A DNA stretch of 64,000 bases from UBA668 sp040081465 (GTDB lineage: Bacteria; Actinomycetota; Acidimicrobiia; Acidimicrobiales; Ilumatobacteraceae), in assembly GCA_040081465.1 (NCBI GenBank), contig JBEBGL010000010.1, forward strand, positions 1 through 64,000, in the 5' to 3' direction. The notes beneath the pieces were generated by a model. That model was given only the letters and a program-made list of their open reading frames with translations, did no database searches and had not been told where the DNA came from. Positions 34,106-45,829 of this stretch are shown in pieces (position 1 is the first letter of the stretch; every line of letters begins with the position of its first letter). The position numbers and the translations under genes are program-made.

Positions 34106-35063
34106 CGCGTTTGCGCCGGTGGCCATCACCAATCGCAGCGGCTTTGACGAGTCAATTCACTTCGGTGCCGTCGTTGGCCTAGGCCCTTCGGGCGCGATTG
34201 AGTACGCAATTGGCGACCCCACCACGCACATCTATCCGCGCAGTTCGAACAAGCCGATGCAAGCCGTCGCAATGCTGCGCGCTGGGCTGCAATTGCCACC
34301 GGATCTGTTGGCGATTGCCTGCGCTAGTCACGACGGCACGACGCTGCACACCGACGCCGTGCAGCGCATTCTCGCTGGCTGCGGCCTAGGTACCGACTCG
34401 CTGGCCAATACCGCCTACATGCCGCTAGATGAAGAAGCGGAGCACGCACTGATTCGGGCACAACAGTCGGCAACGCCGCTGGTGATGAATTGCAGCGGCA
34501 AGCACGCGGCGATGCTCGCAACATGCGTGCACAACAACTGGTCGCACGACGCCAGCTACCTTTCAGCCGATCATCCGTTGCAAACCGCAATTACTGCGAC
34601 CATTGACGACCTGTGCGCTGAACCACACGCGCACATCGGTGTCGACGGTTGTGGTGCGCCAGCACATGCCATGTCGCTAGTCGGACTTGCTCGCGCCTTT
34701 CGCTCGATTGCAAACGGATCTGCCGGTGCGGCCGGCGAGCAGGTGTATGCGGCGATGACCGGTCATCCGATTATGGTCGGCGGTCGCACGCGCGACGTCA
34801 CGGTGTTCATGCAACATGTGCCGGGGATGATGGCGAAGGACGGCGCCGACGGAGTCTTCGCGGCGGCCTTCCCCGATGGCCGGGCGGTGGCACTGAAGAT
34901 TTCCGATGGCGGCGATCGTGCCAGACCGCCAGTGATGGTCGCCGCGCTGCGCGCACTGGGTATCGACGTGTCTACCGTGGAGGGTCTGGTGCAGGAGCCC
35001 ATCATGGGTCACGGTCACCAAGTCGGAATCGTGCGGGCGGTCGGTGGAAAGTCAGCACCGTGA
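34092..35063 (+). CDS. asparaginase II family protein
   Basis: A 323-residue protein of the bacterial asparaginase II (PF06089-type) family. Signatures are PRSSNKPMQAVAMLRAGL, ACASHDGTTLHTDAVQRIL, MNCSGKHAAMLATCVHNNW and HIGVDGCGAPAHAMSL. Probable role: amide hydrolysis of L-asparagine or a related compound in the cytosol. Overlaps the preceding gene by 14 bp and the next by 4 bp. Confidence 0.85.
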   Translation: MVSADAFAPVAITNRSGFDESIHFGAVVGLGPSGAIEYAIGDPTTHIYPRSSNKPMQAVAMLRAGLQLPPDLLAIACASHDGTTLHTDAVQRILAGCGLGTDSLANTAYMPLDEEAEHALIRAQQSATPLVMNCSGKHAAMLATCVHNNWSHDASYLSADHPLQTAITATIDDLCAEPHAHIGVDGCGAPAHAMSLVGLARAFRSIANGSAGAAGEQVYAAMTGHPIMVGGRTRDVTVFMQHVPGMMAKDGADGVFAAAFPDGRAVALKISDGGDRARPPVMVAALRALGIDVSTVEGLVQEPIMGHGHQVGIVRAVGGKSAP

Positions 35064-36043
35064 CGATTCCTTACGTCACGCTCGACGATCCGCGCTACGG
35101 CGACGCAGTGCCGGTGGCGCCGTTCATTCGGCGCGTGATCGCGCGTAACCCTTCCAAGTTCACGTATCACGGAACTGGCACTTACATCGTTGGTTCCTAC
35201 GAGCCGGGTAGCGAAGTCGCCGTGATCGATCCCGGACCGATTAGCGACTCACATCGTGATGCGTTGACAGCAGCCCTGACTGGCCAACGCGTATCCGCAA
35301 TCCTGGTCACGCACTGCCACAGCGATCACTCGCCGCTGGCGGCGTGGCTCAAGGAAACTACCGGCGCACCGACGGTTGCGTTCGGCCCACACGCGTTGAG
35401 CCGCGGCTGGGTAGAGGACGACACACCCGAGGAACTCGACGACGAAGAGAAGAAGGCGTCTGCTGCAGCCGAAGCTGCGGGTGAAGCCAAGGTGGAAGAG
35501 TCGCTCGACTTCGACTTCACTCCCGATGTTCGCGTCGAGCACGGAGCGGTGGCAGCGAGAGGCGAAGGCTGGACCTTGCGTGCCATCCACACCCCAGGGC
35601 ACACGAGTAACCACATGTGTTACCTGCTCGACGAACAGCGTGCGCTGTTCACGGGTGACCACATCATGGGTTGGAGCACGACTGTCATTACGCCACCCGA
35701 TGGCGACATGCGCGACTACCTCGCTTCGCTGCAGCGCGTGAAAGATCTCGACCCTGCGACGCTGTGGCCGACACACGGTGCTCCAGTGACCGATGCCCGA
35801 CCGTTCGTTGAGGCTTTCGTGCAGCACCGACTTGATCGCGAGGCGGGCGTTCTGCAGGCCGTGCGCGACGGCGTGACGCTGATTCCGGACATGGTGCGAA
35901 TTCTTTATGTGGGAGTCAACGAAAAGCTCTACAAGGCCGCCGGGCGCAGCGTGTTAGCGCACCTCATCAAACTGGTCGACGATGGCTTGGTTGCCTACGA
36001 AGGCGCGCAGCCAGGCGTCACGACGCCCTACCGACCGACGTAG
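35060..36043 (+). CDS. metallo-beta-lactamase-fold hydrolase
   Basis: A 327-residue hydrolase from GTG 35060, overlapping the previous stop (GTGA). The zinc motif is VTHCHSDHSPLAAWL (H-x-H-x-D-H with Cys at the second position: THCHSDH), with later ligands in HTPGHTSNHMCYL, FTGDHIMGWSTTVI and LWPTHGAPV. The C terminus is a winged-helix tail (LIKLVDDGLVAYEG) as in LACTB2-like nucleases/hydrolases. A charged insert at about 115-155 (EELDDEEKKASAAAEAAGEA) is atypical and probably a loop. The last 26 bp overlap the end of radA, convergent. Confidence 0.88.
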   Translation: MTIPYVTLDDPRYGDAVPVAPFIRRVIARNPSKFTYHGTGTYIVGSYEPGSEVAVIDPGPISDSHRDALTAALTGQRVSAILVTHCHSDHSPLAAWLKETTGAPTVAFGPHALSRGWVEDDTPEELDDEEKKASAAAEAAGEAKVEESLDFDFTPDVRVEHGAVAARGEGWTLRAIHTPGHTSNHMCYLLDEQRALFTGDHIMGWSTTVITPPDGDMRDYLASLQRVKDLDPATLWPTHGAPVTDARPFVEAFVQHRLDREAGVLQAVRDGVTLIPDMVRILYVGVNEKLYKAAGRSVLAHLIKLVDDGLVAYEGAQPGVTTPYRPT

Positions 36044-37421
36044 GTCGTCGCGCTATTGCGCCGATGCCGATGCCGACCGCCAACAGGGCGTCGGCAACCG
36101 TTGCCACACGAGTGAGCGAGATTCCGTCGACGCCGTTTGCGGAGTTCGCTGGGACGATGGCGCGTGTGAATCCCATGCGCGCTGCCTCGGCCAGACGGCG
36201 TGGTGCGTGAGCGACCTGGCGTAACTCGCCGCCGAGTCCGACCTCACCGAAGACAACAACATCGGCCGGAAGGGGCTGATCGACGAGGGCGCTGACCAAC
36301 GCCAGACACACCGCAAGGTCGGCACCAGGTTCCGTCAGCTTGACGCCACCGACGGCCGACGTGAACACCTCGTGCGCGCTGAGCGGCAGGTTGCAGCGAC
36401 GTTCGAGAACGGCCAATAGAAGTGCCAGCCGACCCGCATCGAGACCCTGCGCGCTGCGCCGTGGGGGGACACCACTAGTTGTCGCATTGGTGAGCGCCTG
36501 CACCTCGACGAGTAGCGGTCGCTGGCCTTCAAGCGTTGGTGTGATCGCGGAACCCGCTACGCCAGCGCGACGATCGGTGAGGAACAACGTGCTGGCATCC
36601 GGCACGCCGATCAGACCGTCGGCCGTCATTTCGAACACGCCGAGCTCGTTCGTCGGCCCGAATCGGTGCTTCGCCGCGCGTAGCAGGCGCAACGCGTGAT
36701 GCCGATCGCCTTCGAAGCTGAGCACGGTGTCGACGACATGTTCCAACACGCGTGGCCCCGCGAGCCCGCCTTCCTTGGTGACGTGGCCCACCATCACCAC
36801 CGGTAAACCGCGCCGCTTGGCCTCGACCACAAGTCGGTGAGCGCATCCGCGAACTTGCACGACACTGCCTGGTGCGGAAGGCAGCGCCGGATCGGCGATT
36901 GCCTGGATGCTGTCGACGACAACCAACTCGGGCCTCACCGTTTCAATTGCGGTGAGGATGTGTGGCAACGAGGTCTCGGGCAGCAGCCACAGCTCGGGCT
37001 GAACAGCCGCCAACCGTTCGGCACGCAATCGAACCTGCTGCGCGCTCTCCTCGGCGCTCACGTACAACGTGCGCTGTGGCCACTTGGCAAGCAATTGCAG
37101 CAGCAGCGTGCTCTTACCGATACCTGGCTCGCCGCCGAGCAACGTGACTGAACCGGGCACGAGGCCGCCACCGAGGACGCGATCGAGTTCGTCGATGCCG
37201 GTGCGATGCGGTTGCGCGAACGAGACATCGACATCGCCGACGCGTGTCGCCTGCGCGGACGGCGACAAAGACAGCGGCGGCGACTCGCGCGTCTCTGCCT
37301 CTTCCACGAGCGAGTTCCATGCCTCGCATGTGGTGCAACGTCCCGCCCACTTCGGGGTGGCGGTGCCACAGTCGGTGCAGCGATAGACGAGACGAACCCT
37401 GACTTTCGAACTACTGGCCAT
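36018..37421 (-). CDS. radA: DNA repair protein RadA (Sms)
   Basis: A 467-residue RadA. A C4 zinc finger (C15, C18, C29, C32) opens the protein, Walker A GGEPGIGKST is at 96-105, and the RadA-specific KNRFG motif appears as KHRFG at 251-255, with Asn replaced by His. The C-terminal Lon-like domain includes FTSAVGGVKLTEPGADLAVC. RadA drives branch migration and recombinational repair. It follows the clpC-lppM pair on the same strand, 31 bp away, a linkage also known in Firmicutes (clpC-radA). The KHRFG substitution may affect DNA-linked ATPase and is noted separately. Confidence 0.95.
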   Translation of the reverse strand: MASSSKVRVRLVYRCTDCGTATPKWAGRCTTCEAWNSLVEEAETRESPPLSLSPSAQATRVGDVDVSFAQPHRTGIDELDRVLGGGLVPGSVTLLGGEPGIGKSTLLLQLLAKWPQRTLYVSAEESAQQVRLRAERLAAVQPELWLLPETSLPHILTAIETVRPELVVVDSIQAIADPALPSAPGSVVQVRGCAHRLVVEAKRRGLPVVMVGHVTKEGGLAGPRVLEHVVDTVLSFEGDRHHALRLLRAAKHRFGPTNELGVFEMTADGLIGVPDASTLFLTDRRAGVAGSAITPTLEGQRPLLVEVQALTNATTSGVPPRRSAQGLDAGRLALLLAVLERRCNLPLSAHEVFTSAVGGVKLTEPGADLAVCLALVSALVDQPLPADVVVFGEVGLGGELRQVAHAPRRLAEAARMGFTRAIVPANSANGVDGISLTRVATVADALLAVGIGIGAIARRPTSVGRAS

Positions 37422-37452
37422 GTTCGCACCCTACGGAGGGGGTGTGACAGGG

Positions 37453-38246
37453 CTAGCGGCGCGTCAGCGGACGCGGACGAAACGCGTTACTGGCCGCGGC
37501 GCGCTTACGCCGGCGACGAGTCTTGGCAACGAACACGATGAACGCGATCGCGGCGAGACACCACCCGACCAGGGCGACTAGCGCGACCGTCGACACTGTG
37601 CTCCACAAACTGCTGCCGCCGCGTGCGACTGCTGTGGTCGCGGCGACATCCAGCGTTGTTCCGTCGACGGGAGCAGACCACTGTGTTGGCTGCCCAGCGG
37701 TGGTTGCCTCGCCGGGCAGATCAGCGGTGAGGGTGAACGACACCGCATCCATCGGCGCTAGTCCGCCATCGCGGATCGCATCGACGTAAGGCGTGCCGCC
37801 GATCGCGGCAAGGAGTTCTGAGTCCGCAAACGCCTGCAGGTCGCCATCGACGCGCAGCGTGCCGGTGAGAAAAGTGGTGACCTGCGAATCACTTGCCACA
37901 CGCGTGATGGTCATTGCGTGCAACGGGCCACCGACGCCATTGATCGATTGCAACAACGCGGTTGCTTCCGCCACCGTCGCAAAGTCGTGCTTGAGCTCGA
38001 CGCGCAAACCACCGTCACCGGTTGCAGTCGGCTCGTCGACAATCCAGCCATTGGCAACTGCATCTTCGAAGCGAAGGTCTTCGGCGAGTCCGGGCGCCTG
38101 AGCAACAACCTCGGCATCGGCGACGGCGGTGATTGTCACCGTGCCCGAGCCGTCGGAGGCAACCTCGACGTGAACCGTTACATCGACTTTGCACGCGCCG
38201 AGCGCGAGTAACGCGCACACCGCAAGAGCGGCACGCCCGAACCTGC

Positions 38247-38250
<4 letters not shown>
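37453..38250 (-). CDS. LppM-like lipoprotein with C-terminal membrane helix
   Basis: A 265-residue protein. The N terminus MSRFGRAALAVCALLALGAC ends in a lipobox (LALGAC, Cys at 20). The soluble part is a beta-rich LppM-type domain beginning KVDVTVHVEVASDGSGTVTI. Residues 217-240 form a membrane helix (TVSTVALVALVGWCLAAIAF), and the cytosolic tail is basic (KTRRRRKRAA). It overlaps clpC by 4 bp. LppM domains are found on mycobacterial phagosome-related lipoproteins, but here the role is unknown. Confidence 0.8.
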
Positions 38251-40808
<2,558 letters not shown>

Positions 40809-40858
40809 GGTGAAAGTGTATCGGTGGCTGCGAACCGCAACATGTGTCCTTTGCTACC

Positions 40859-40870
40859 CGAAACGTTTCG
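40859..40870. promoter_or_regulatory. perfect palindrome CGAAACGTTTCG
   Basis: A 12-bp perfect dyad in the 98-bp gap between divergent clpC and the polyprenyl diphosphate synthase gene, 51 bp before the clpC start and 36 bp before the other. Its position suggests a repressor or activator operator serving clpC, the synthase or both. Confidence 0.45.
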
Positions 40871-40906
40871 CTAGGTGGCGTCCGGGATGTGACGTAGCCT
40901 GACGCC

Positions 40907-41887
40907 GTGCCGTCCGCGCCACTGTTTGCACTTCCCGGCCACGCTGCCACCGCGGCGCGGATCGAAGAAGCGTTGAAGGAATCGGTGCACACGCCCGATC
41001 CGTACCTTCACGACATCGCGTTGCACCTGATCGTCGCTGGTGGCAAGCGACTGCGACCGCTCCTCACGGTCGTCGCATCGCAGGTAGCCGGCACTGCGAG
41101 CGACGAGCTACGAGAGAAAGCAGTGCAAGGCGGGATCTCGTGCGAGCTCGTGCAGACCGGATCGCTGTACCACGACGACGTGATGGATGAAGCGGCTACG
41201 CGTCGCGGTGTCGACACCGTCAATGCGAAGTGGGGAAATCTGCAAGCGATTCTCGCTGGCGATTTCCTGCTGTCGAGAGCATCGGGGATCGCGGCATCGT
41301 TGGGAATGGAAGTAGCCGGACTCCTCGCGCGCACCATCGGACGGTTGTGCGAAGGACAAATCGAAGAACTGCGCCACACCTACAACGCGGCCAGGCCCGA
41401 AGCCAGCTATATCTCCAGTATCAGCGGCAAGACGGCTTCGCTGTACTCGACCGCTGCCCGGATCGGGGGACTGGTCGCCGAGCTCGACCGCCCGCACATC
41501 GATGCGCTCACCGAGTTCGGCGAGGCATTCGGAATGGTTTTCCAGATCGTCGACGACGTGCTCGACGTCACCGCGACAGACGAGCAACTCGGCAAACCTG
41601 CTGGTCACGACATGGTTGAAGGTGTCTACACATTGCCGGTCCTGCGCACGCTGCAGGCCGGCGGTGTCGCGGCAGCCGAACTGCTGTCGCTCTTCGGTCG
41701 CCCGCTCGACGCCGCCGAGAAGGACAAGGCGCTTGGCATCGTGCGCTCCAACGGCGGCGTGGCGGCCGCGATCGCTTCCGCTCGCGAATGGGCCGACCGT
41801 GCCGAAGCAGCGTGCGAGCGGCTACCAAGGTCGGCCGCAACTGAGGCACTGCAAGCCGCGCCATCAGCGCTACTCGCATCGATCTAG
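40907..41887 (+). CDS. polyprenyl diphosphate synthase
   Basis: A 326-residue trans-isoprenyl synthase from a GTG start. The first Asp-rich motif is LYHDDVMDEAATRRG (DDxxD) at about 89-95 and the second is FQIVDDVLDVT (DDxxD) at about 215. GGKRLRPLL near 44 binds the diphosphate. It extends allylic diphosphates with isopentenyl diphosphate to make the side chain of menaquinone or other polyprenyl lipid. It is next to a geranylgeranyl reductase gene, consistent with a saturated isoprenoid product. Chain length cannot be fixed from sequence. Confidence 0.93.
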   Translation: MPSAPLFALPGHAATAARIEEALKESVHTPDPYLHDIALHLIVAGGKRLRPLLTVVASQVAGTASDELREKAVQGGISCELVQTGSLYHDDVMDEAATRRGVDTVNAKWGNLQAILAGDFLLSRASGIAASLGMEVAGLLARTIGRLCEGQIEELRHTYNAARPEASYISSISGKTASLYSTAARIGGLVAELDRPHIDALTEFGEAFGMVFQIVDDVLDVTATDEQLGKPAGHDMVEGVYTLPVLRTLQAGGVAAAELLSLFGRPLDAAEKDKALGIVRSNGGVAAAIASAREWADRAEAACERLPRSAATEALQAAPSALLASI

Positions 41888-41894
41888 CAACGAC

Positions 41895-43136
41895 TTACGC
41901 GTTCGGTGCCAGCTTTACGATTTTTGCTGCGGCTTTGTATGCCAGCTCAGCCGGACCTAGTTCGTCGGGGCGCAGCAGGTTCGCCATGATGCGCAGCACC
42001 CACTCCATCAACGTGCGACTGTGCATTCCGGCTCGTGTCAGTTCTCGCATCAGCACCGGCTTACCGATCACACGCGCGAATAGCCTCGCGACCTTGAAGT
42101 AGTCGCCGTATTCGTCGTCGAGCATTTTCGTGTAGTCCAGCAGCAGTGTCGGATCACCCGTCACCAACGCCTCGTGCAACACCTGCGCCGCCATGCGTGC
42201 GGTCTCGTAGGCGTAGTCGATGCCTTCACCGTTGAACGGGTTAACTGCCCCCGACGCGTCACCAACTACTAAGTAGCTCGGCCCCGCCTTCGGCCCAACC
42301 GAGCCACCCATCGGGATCCGTCCACTCGTCGCCTTGCACTCGGGGTTGCCCGGGTCGATCTCCCAGCGCTCGGCGACTTGGTGCGCGTACGCGTCCAGTA
42401 GGTGAGTGGTGTTGACACTCTTGAAGTCGCGGAACGTGCTGAGCAAGCCGACGCCGATGTTGACGGTGCCGTCACCGACCGGAAAGATCCAGCCGTAACC
42501 CGGCATCGGGTTGCCATTGCGATCTTTCACGTCGAGCGCGGACTCGATCCACGGCTCGGCATGTCGCGGCGTTGCCCAGTAAGTGCGGATGGCGGTGCCG
42601 TATGGCCACTCGCGCGTACGGAACGTGCCGAGCGCGCGACCGAATCGACTGTTGGCACCATCGGCAACCACGACGTACTTCGCGTGAATGTCGCGAGTGT
42701 CTCCGTTGTATGTCTGCACAGTTGCGCCGCGCACGAAGCCGCGTTCGACAATCGGTTGCACGGCTTCATGACCCAGCAACAAAGTCGCGCCCGCGTTTTG
42801 CGCGTTCTCCGCGACCATCTGATCGAGTTCACGACGGCGCACCACATACCCATGTTGCGGATACACCGGATGGCTCGGCCACTGCAGCTCCAACTCGCGC
42901 CCCATGCCAGTCGCACGCAACCCGTTGTAGCGGTGGTAGCGCTTCAACTGCTCGGTCAGTCCCATCTCGTCGAGTTGGTGCACCGCGCGCGGCGTCAGTC
43001 CGTCGCCGCAGGTTTTCTCACGCGGGAATGTCTTGCGTTCGACGATTGTGACTGCGTGCCCGTGGCGTGCCAACCAATAACCAGCTGCTGCGCCCGCAGG
43101 CCCGCCGCCGATGACGAGTACGTCGGTGTCAGCCAT
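41895..43136 (-). CDS. geranylgeranyl reductase family flavoprotein
   Basis: A 413-residue FAD oxidoreductase from ATG 43136 (the open frame further upstream overlaps the cytochrome gene and is shadow). It starts MADTDVLVIGGGPAGAAAGY (GxGxxG Rossmann fold), has VVADGANSRFGRALG in the middle and YLVVGDASGAVNPFNGEGID as the second FAD motif. The PxxKxCGDGLTPRA region (FPREKTCGDGLTPRAVHQLD) is the family mark. It probably saturates isoprenoid side chains (menaquinone or lipids). Convergent with the prenyl synthase gene, 7 bp apart, and overlaps the cytochrome gene by 8 bp. Confidence 0.9.
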   Translation of the reverse strand: MADTDVLVIGGGPAGAAAGYWLARHGHAVTIVERKTFPREKTCGDGLTPRAVHQLDEMGLTEQLKRYHRYNGLRATGMGRELELQWPSHPVYPQHGYVVRRRELDQMVAENAQNAGATLLLGHEAVQPIVERGFVRGATVQTYNGDTRDIHAKYVVVADGANSRFGRALGTFRTREWPYGTAIRTYWATPRHAEPWIESALDVKDRNGNPMPGYGWIFPVGDGTVNIGVGLLSTFRDFKSVNTTHLLDAYAHQVAERWEIDPGNPECKATSGRIPMGGSVGPKAGPSYLVVGDASGAVNPFNGEGIDYAYETARMAAQVLHEALVTGDPTLLLDYTKMLDDEYGDYFKVARLFARVIGKPVLMRELTRAGMHSRTLMEWVLRIMANLLRPDELGPAELAYKAAAKIVKLAPNA

Positions 43137-43947
43137 TGGCAGATGTGCCGGCCCGTGGAGCCTCGCCGATCTGCAACACACCTTCGAATTGCTCGTGGAC
43201 GTTCGCGAATGTCGCAGTGCCTGCTTCGAGTGCGAGGAAAATCTCGCTCTTCTCGCTGCACCACTTCTCGTACTCGAGTCCCTCGTGCGCGGCGCCAGAG
43301 AGTTCGTACCGTTCGTGGCATACGACAGCGAGGATCTCGACATCGGTGAGTCCGAGTGCTTCGCCCGCCGCGGGCATCACACCTGTGGCGCCAGCGATGC
43401 GCGCACCGCCTGCGCGATTCGGGTCGCCGTAGATTTCGACACCCGCGGCGACGTACGCCTCGGAGCCGAACTTGACCCAGTTCAGGTGATCCTCAATATG
43501 AGGGAACGTCGTGATTACTGCACCATCGAGGAACGAGTAACCAACGCCGCCTTCGCCGCCGCCGCCGTGGCAACTTGCGCACTGGTTGTACACGGTGGCG
43601 CCTTCGCCCAGCGGACCGGTCGCCTCGACCGTCGGCGGCTCGAGCGCACGCACATACATGAACGCCCATACCGGCAAAATGCTGAGCGTCATCATCGCCC
43701 ACACCGGAATCTTCTTGCGCGCCTTATAGGCAGCGACTACCGGCGAATCTGGCTTGGGTGGCGGCGGACCAACGGGTGCGACTTCCGTCCGTGCGACCTT
43801 GCCAGCAGGTTCGGCGGGGGCCGTCGTTGAACTACTGGACGCGGCGGCTGTGGATGCGACTGGAGTGACGGCAGCACCCGGTGCATCGGCGGCGGCACCG
43901 CGCGCTTGTTGGCTGCGCTTGAGCAGGTGCTCTGGGATCTCAGTCAC
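43129..43947 (-). CDS. membrane-anchored mono-haem cytochrome c
   Basis: A 272-residue protein from GTG 43947. The N terminus VTEIPEHLLKRSQQARG is followed by a Pro/Ala/Ser-rich linker, a membrane helix at about 80-100 (PVWAMMTLSILPVWAFMYVR) and a periplasmic haem domain with C123-A-S-C126-H127 and a distal Met in GVMPA (about 171). The same N-terminal motif occurs on the cytochrome b C-terminal subunit encoded divergently. It is likely an electron acceptor or donor of the bc complex. The gene faces the bc operon across about 170 bp. Confidence 0.88.
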   Translation of the reverse strand: MTEIPEHLLKRSQQARGAAADAPGAAVTPVASTAAASSSSTTAPAEPAGKVARTEVAPVGPPPPKPDSPVVAAYKARKKIPVWAMMTLSILPVWAFMYVRALEPPTVEATGPLGEGATVYNQCASCHGGGGEGGVGYSFLDGAVITTFPHIEDHLNWVKFGSEAYVAAGVEIYGDPNRAGGARIAGATGVMPAAGEALGLTDVEILAVVCHERYELSGAAHEGLEYEKWCSEKSEIFLALEAGTATFANVHEQFEGVLQIGEAPRAGTSANG

Positions 43948-44116
43948 AGCGTTGAACGATAGACGGCCAAGCGGCGACAGAGGTAAATCCTCGTGCCTTA
44001 ATCCACGACGAGTCCCGCGCAATGCACGAGTTCACAACCTACGAACTGGCATGGACGGGTGCTCTGGTGGCTACAGTTTGTGCAGCAGTTCACGAGAAAA
44101 GGAAGGGACAGGCGCG

Positions 44117-44605
44117 TTGTTGATTGCATTCGATACCAACGTATTGCACTGGCCTGGCGTCAACGTCGCATTCCTCTTTTCCTTCTTCCTCTCGACTGGT
44201 CTCGCACTGTTAGCGATTCCGTACGCGAAGCGCCGACCGAAAGGAACGCCTACGTCGTGGGGCGAAGCGATGCTCGCTGCTGTGTTCGCGTTCGGTGTGT
44301 TGTTCCTTGCGTTCGGTGTCGTACCTCACCAGTTCATTGACCACGCCGACAAAGAGTTGGGTTGGAACAAGAGCCTCGTCATCTATGGCCCGTTCGACTT
44401 GCTGAAGCCAAAAGCGCTCGGCGGTCCGTTCCCCTTCACGATGTCGTACGAAGCAGTGCGCGACATCGTCGTCGTCACGATTCATGTTTGGTACTTCGCG
44501 CTGATGATCTCGTTGTGGGGTCGCTGGCAGCGACGCGGCGACGAGAAGCCGAGCACCGAGTTGGCAACGAGCACGTTCGGTCGCCCATTGGTGAAGAAGA
44601 ACTGA
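44117..44605 (+). CDS. hypothetical membrane protein, first gene of the bc operon
   Basis: A 162-residue protein with about three membrane helices (PGVNVAFLFSFFLSTGLALL; WGEAMLAAVFAFGVLFLAFG; DIVVVTIHVWYFALMISLWG) and His residues near helix ends (VVPHQFIDH; TIHVWY). TTG start with GGAAGGG about 10 bases upstream; the open frame extends further back but lacks such a site. No named family. Position at the head of the operon that encodes ferredoxin and the cytochrome b pair suggests a subunit or assembly partner of that complex. Confidence 0.65.
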   Translation: MLIAFDTNVLHWPGVNVAFLFSFFLSTGLALLAIPYAKRRPKGTPTSWGEAMLAAVFAFGVLFLAFGVVPHQFIDHADKELGWNKSLVIYGPFDLLKPKALGGPFPFTMSYEAVRDIVVVTIHVWYFALMISLWGRWQRRGDEKPSTELATSTFGRPLVKKN

Positions 44606-44606
44606 C

Positions 44607-45020
44607 ATGGCCAAGACCGACGCCAATCCTCCGATGATGCCGTACACCGACGAGTACTCACTCGTCGAGGTCGATGCCGAGTATCTGTCGAAGGCCGTCA
44701 AGCCGAAGCAGTTCATCCATATCGATCAGACCGAGTGCATCCTGTGTGAGGGCTGCGTCGACATTTGCCCGTGGAAGTGCATTCATATGGTGTCGCCCGA
44801 TGCGATCGTCGAGGCCACCGGAACCGAACGGCCAGGGCTCGACCCAAGCGACAGCGTTTTGTTCATCATCGACGACGACATCTGCACACGCTGCCAGCTG
44901 TGCGTCGATCGTTGTCCGACCGGTGTCATCATCATGGGCAAGGTCGGAGCGCCAACAATTTCTGGCGACTCGCACGTGCGTACGAACAGCCACGGCTACG
45001 CCTACGGCCTGAGGTTCTGA
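44607..45020 (+). CDS. two-[4Fe-4S] ferredoxin of the bc operon
   Basis: A 137-residue soluble protein with two C-x2-C-x2-C-x3-C sets: C44, C47, C50, C54 (ECILCEGCVDICPWKC, with an extra C58) and C93, C96, C99, C103 (CTRCQLCVDRCP). The 38-residue spacer between the clusters is longer than in small clostridial-type ferredoxins. It starts 1 bp after the membrane protein gene and 24 bp before cytochrome b. A ferredoxin encoded inside a bc operon is unusual: it may feed electrons into or take them from the cytochrome b-Rieske complex, or serve the adjacent complex I. Confidence 0.9.
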   Translation: MAKTDANPPMMPYTDEYSLVEVDAEYLSKAVKPKQFIHIDQTECILCEGCVDICPWKCIHMVSPDAIVEATGTERPGLDPSDSVLFIIDDDICTRCQLCVDRCPTGVIIMGKVGAPTISGDSHVRTNSHGYAYGLRF

Positions 45021-45043
45021 GGAACTGTTATGAGGAACGACTA

Positions 45044-45829
45044 ATGGCCAAGATTCTTGACGAGACACCTCGCCCGACGATGAAAGAACGCATGACCAAA
45101 ATGGTCGACGGTCTTCAGGGCAGCCAAGCGTGGGCAAGCATTTTCCGCCCGGGCAGCATCTTCCGCAAGGGCTACACCGATAGCCCGCGTAACCGCAGCT
45201 ACGTCGTCATGAACTCGGTGCTTTATCACTTGCACCCAGTGAAGGTGAAGCGACACGCAGTAAAGGTCAGCTACACGCTTTGTCTCGGCGGCCTCAGCTT
45301 CTTCTTGTTCATATTGCTCACCGTCACCGGCATCTTCCTGATGTTCTTCTATCGACCAACCGACGTGCAGGCCTGGAACGACATCTCCAACCTGCATACA
45401 TCGGTCGCGTTCGGTCTTCTAGTGCGCAACATGCATCGATGGGGCGCGCACTTAATGGTGCTAACCGTGTTCTTACACATGGCACGCGTCTTCTATCACG
45501 GTGCCTATAAGCCGCCGCGCGAGTTCAACTGGGTTATTGGTGTGGTGCTTCTGGTGCTAACGCTGATGCTTTCCTTCACCGGCTACCTGCTGCCATGGGA
45601 CCAGTTGGCACTGTGGGCCGTCACCGTCGGTACCAACATGATTGGGTACAGCCCCGTCATCGGCGAGCAGGTGCGCTTTGTTCTGCTCGGTGGCAAAGAG
45701 ATCAGTGGCGACACCTTGTTGCGGTGGTACGTGCTGCACGTCTTGATGTTTCCGTTCGTGACCGTGATCTTCATGGCTGTGCACTTCTGGCGTGTCCGCA
45801 AAGACGGCGGAATCTCAGGACCGCTCTGA
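45044..45829 (+). CDS. cytochrome b N-terminal subunit (b6-type, menaquinol-cytochrome c reductase)
   Basis: A 261-residue cytochrome b with four membrane helices carrying the bis-His haem pairs (HTSVAFGLLVRNMHRWGAHL and further His in VLHVLMFPFVTVIFMAVHFW). It stops before the subunit IV region and is followed at once by a separate C-terminal subunit, so this is the split b6-type organisation rather than the fused actinobacterial QcrB. The N-terminal 70 residues are a soluble extension. GAGGA precedes the ATG; TGATG overlap with the next gene. Confidence 0.92.
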   Translation: MAKILDETPRPTMKERMTKMVDGLQGSQAWASIFRPGSIFRKGYTDSPRNRSYVVMNSVLYHLHPVKVKRHAVKVSYTLCLGGLSFFLFILLTVTGIFLMFFYRPTDVQAWNDISNLHTSVAFGLLVRNMHRWGAHLMVLTVFLHMARVFYHGAYKPPREFNWVIGVVLLVLTLMLSFTGYLLPWDQLALWAVTVGTNMIGYSPVIGEQVRFVLLGGKEISGDTLLRWYVLHVLMFPFVTVIFMAVHFWRVRKDGGISGPL

